Source of the DNA: Thermoproteota archaeon
GTDB taxonomy: Archaea; Thermoproteota; Thermoprotei_A; EX4484-217-1
DNA: 64,000 bases
Direction of reading: 5' to 3'
NCBI GenBank assembly: GCA_029258915.1
Contig: JAPDJU010000003.1
Coordinates: forward strand, 76,801-140,800
The translations under genes were made by a program, and so were the position numbers. Every line of letters begins with the position of its first letter. Within the stretch, counting starts at the first letter, position 1. Below the pieces are notes generated by a model. That model did no database searches and was not told the DNA's origin. It worked only from the letters and a program-made list of their open reading frames with translations. Below, piece by piece: positions 62,425 through 64,000 of this stretch.

Positions 62425-62492
62425 AAGACCTCAGGTCGCTCCGCCTTTCTTCACAGGATTCCGAACGTCCCTGTGTCCTCATCGGCCACTAT
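62425..62492 (-). ncRNA. Possible small structured RNA, minus strand
   Basis: A GC-rich patch in the 122-nt gap after the RAM gene. Read on the minus strand, GGCC (62487-62484) can pair with GGTC (62435-62432), enclosing hairpin CACAGG/CCTGTG and a D-box-like CTGA, followed by TTTTT at about 62429-62425, which fits a terminator. The C box is poor (GATGAGG), so a C/D class is doubtful. It may equally be a plus-strand terminator structure of the RAM gene. Confidence 0.25.
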
Positions 62493-62545
62493 ATGTTTAT
62501 GTTTTTCCTCTTAAAAAATAATATCCTGATAGAGGTATATGAGTT

Positions 62546-63450
62546 ATGGTTGTAACAACTATTAGAACTCGTGCTTATGCTTCTATAGCTAATTTAGGTC
62601 CTGTTACGGTGAAGTAGAGTTAAGAGTAAAAAAGCAAGAAAAGTCGAGAATACTTGTTGAAAGTGTTTTAGGACCATATAGTACTAGTATCCCTAAATGA
62701 TGAGAAAAAACACAGTAGCAAAAGAGTTCCTTAAAAGAACTTCCAAAAAAGCCTATGTAAGTTTAAGAACCTGGAAAGGTATCCCTGTAGGTAAAGGCCC
62801 AGGTAGCAGCGGTGCTACTGTAGCGGAAACTGTTGTGGGGCTTTATAAGGTCTTTAAGTCAGATGTAGATCACAATGAGCTAATAGAGATAGCTGCTGAA
62901 GGAGAGAAAGTAGCATCGGGTTTCCCGCATCCGGATAATGTTTCAGCAAGCATCTTAGGAGGCTTAGTACTAATGTGTCAAAGAAAACCGTTAAGAGCTA
63001 TTAGTTTACCGATATCTGTAAAACGAGGATGACACTTGTAATACCTGAAATAGCAACTATAAAGGAAAAACCAAAATAGCAAGATCATTAATTCCAAAAC
63101 AAGTACCTCTAGAAAAAGTTATCCATAACCTTGGCAGGCTTGCTGCTTTAATTTCAGGTTTCATTTTAGGAGACCTAGCAGGTGGCGGTATGTTTGATGA
63201 CATAATAGAGCCTGCAAGAAAGCCGTTAATACCGATATACTTTAAGTTAAAAGAAAAATTGTTAAAAGTGAATGTAAGCGGTGTTTGCGTTTGCGGAACA
63301 AGACCATCAATATTAGTAATGGTTAAACAGAACTATAAAAAACTAGACAAAGTTAAAGAAGTAATTGTCCATGAATATGGAAAACATGGAATAAGAGTTA
63401 ATATTATGGAAACGAATATTGCTCCCGAAGCCCAAGTAGTACAACCTTAA
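62546..63450 (+). pseudogene. thrB: Decayed homoserine kinase
   Basis: Remnant of the GHMP-family kinase that phosphorylates homoserine for threonine synthesis. Pieces in order: the N-terminus (RTRAYASIANLGP) ending at a TAG at 62615; EVELRV...LGPYSTSIPK in a shifted frame ending at TGA 62698; the ATP loop PVGKGPGSSGATVAE and SGFPHPDNVSASILGG (62697-63032); LVIPEIATIKEKPK in another frame; and IARSLIPKQVPLEKVIHNLG to the end, with VCVCGTRPS in place of the usual ISGAGPS. At least four frame changes or stops and a loss of sequence after ANLGP mean no intact product. Threonine may come from another route. Confidence 0.85.
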
Positions 63451-63475
63451 ATACTTTAACTAGTAAAAATAACGT

Positions 63476-63533
63476 CGGAATGATGTCGTGGGCAGCCACT
63501 GATTAATGATGTACCCTATCTCACACTGACCAT
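63476..63533 (+). ncRNA. C/D box sRNA with near-perfect C, D', C', D boxes
   Basis: C box ATGATGT (63480-63486), 12-nt guide CGTGGGCAGCCA, D' box CTGA (63499-63502), TTA spacer, C' box ATGATGT (63506-63512), 13-nt guide ACCCTATCTCACA, D box CTGA (63526-63529). Flanking GG and CC can close the stem. TATA candidate CTTAAATACT (63446-63455) predicts a start near 63475, exactly at the RNA. Target rRNA or tRNA sites were not identified. The gene sits in the gap between the homoserine kinase remnant and the convergent gene at 63550. Confidence 0.78.
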
Positions 63534-63549
63534 GTATTAAGTATGTTCT

Positions 63550-63846
63550 TCAATTCGTATGTTTAACTACTTTACCACCTACTTTAACTACCTCATTAAC
63601 CCATTCGGTAGGTATCTTATCACTCTTTACTACTAAATATGGTTTAAATTTAAGATCTAAGGCTATAGCTAAGGTCTTAACTATATCTTCAATACTAGGA
63701 TTTTTCAGTTCAATATAAAGGTATATCTCCTTACCGTCATTAACATACATTACTTCATGTTCTATACCTGAAATGCCCCTAAACTTACCGATCTTAATTT
63801 TACCCAATAGAATACACCTAGTACAGCTGTTTTCTGAATATAGCAT
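63550..63846 (-). CDS. Small protein, unknown function
   Basis: 98 residues, mixed alpha/beta; two Cys in an N-terminal CTRC-like group, then KIKIGKFRGISGIEHEVMYV and NPSIEDIVKTLAIALDLKFKPYLVV. No known motif. The start could be ATG 63846 or, with AGGTG upstream, TTG 63807, which would drop the Cys pair. An inverted repeat flanking a TATA-like box lies directly upstream (63871-63906), so expression is probably regulated. Confidence 0.5.
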   Translation of the reverse strand: MLYSENSCTRCILLGKIKIGKFRGISGIEHEVMYVNDGKEIYLYIELKNPSIEDIVKTLAIALDLKFKPYLVVKSDKIPTEWVNEVVKVGGKVVKHTN

Positions 63847-63870
63847 AGATAGAATTAAGATTTAGTGCAT

Positions 63871-63906
63871 TTTTTTCCATATATTTCATTTAAAATTTTG
63901 GAAAAA
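63871..63906. promoter_or_regulatory. Inverted repeat operator candidate (copy 2)
   Basis: Arms TTTTTTCCA (63871-63879) and TGGAAAAA (63899-63906), with 19 nt between CCA and TGG, as at 33262-33300. On the minus strand TTTTAAAT, a TATA candidate for the 63550 gene, lies within the spacer, so a protein bound to both arms would cover the promoter. The rest of 63907-64000 is AT-rich without further features. Confidence 0.5.
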
Positions 63907-64000
63907 TATTCATGTTCATCTTTAAGCCCTATTATTAATTACTATGTTATAAAATCTCTATATTAATTTTTTAAAGCATACAATTAAATATTAAATTTCT

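Overview
The window is a stretch of an AT-rich archaeal chromosome, most likely from a thermophilic member of the Thermoproteota (crenarchaeal, Desulfurococcales/Ignisphaera-like). The evidence is a cdvABC (ESCRT) division cluster with an extra ESCRT-III paralog, a thermosome, TBP, RNA polymerase subunit K, NurA-HerA, type IA topoisomerase, PDO, a tetraether-synthase-like radical SAM enzyme, archaeal pilins, a tRNA with two bulge-helix-bulge introns, and C/D box sRNAs. No rRNA, CRISPR array or transposase was seen. The lineage is inference; no marker gene could be compared.

Layout. 1-3.4 kb: cdvC (cut by the window edge), cdvB and cdvA on the minus strand, with a divergent second ESCRT-III gene. 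3.5-13 kb: enolase, TrkA and MscS membrane functions, a Cren7-like zinc protein, signal peptidase, topoisomerase, rpoK, thermosome. 12.7-20 kb: a catalytically degenerate TtuA-like protein, a thioredoxin fold without its CxxC, a zinc-ribbon protein with a PIP-box-like tail, a membrane transglutaminase pair, a PhoU/RCK_C protein, two DUF131 proteins, a DegT aminotransferase. 20.4-34.4 kb: a structured leader, nrdD-nrdG, cobalamin adenosyltransferase, PDO, sugar kinase, HTH regulator, ThiI, a PMT-like glycosyltransferase, amidohydrolase, a C/D sRNA, a two-HTH regulator with a 28-codon upstream gene, QueT and MoaB. 34.4-48 kb: nurA-herA, an intein-bearing tes gene, a free-standing GC-rich RNA, HD protein, glycerate kinase, cupin, tRNA-Lys(CTT), phosphoesterase, tbp, intein-bearing dcd, an alkyltransferase. 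48-57 kb: a second C/D sRNA, uracil-DNA glycosylase, SpoIIM-type protein, IMPase, M24 peptidase, HAD phosphatase, intein-bearing lhr helicase. 56.8-64 kb: a type IV pilus operon, a lone RAM-domain protein, a decayed homoserine kinase, a third C/D sRNA, and an inverted-repeat operator shared with 33.3 kb.

The most unusual content is: (i) three inteins within 17 kb, each splitting a catalytic or conserved motif; in the radical SAM enzyme the intein's own Cys1 reproduces the Fe-S ligand it displaces; (ii) a tRNA-Lys with two introns whose splicing should be ordered; (iii) a set of non-coding RNA candidates, several with promoter, box motifs and closing stem all visible, including two GC-rich elements sharing 12 nt of perfect complementarity; (iv) an inverted repeat with identical 19-nt spacing at two distant promoters. 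Convergent genes here almost always overlap at their 3' ends, and each convergent gap over 90 nt holds an RNA candidate.

Functional assignments rest on motifs read by eye; no database search was possible.
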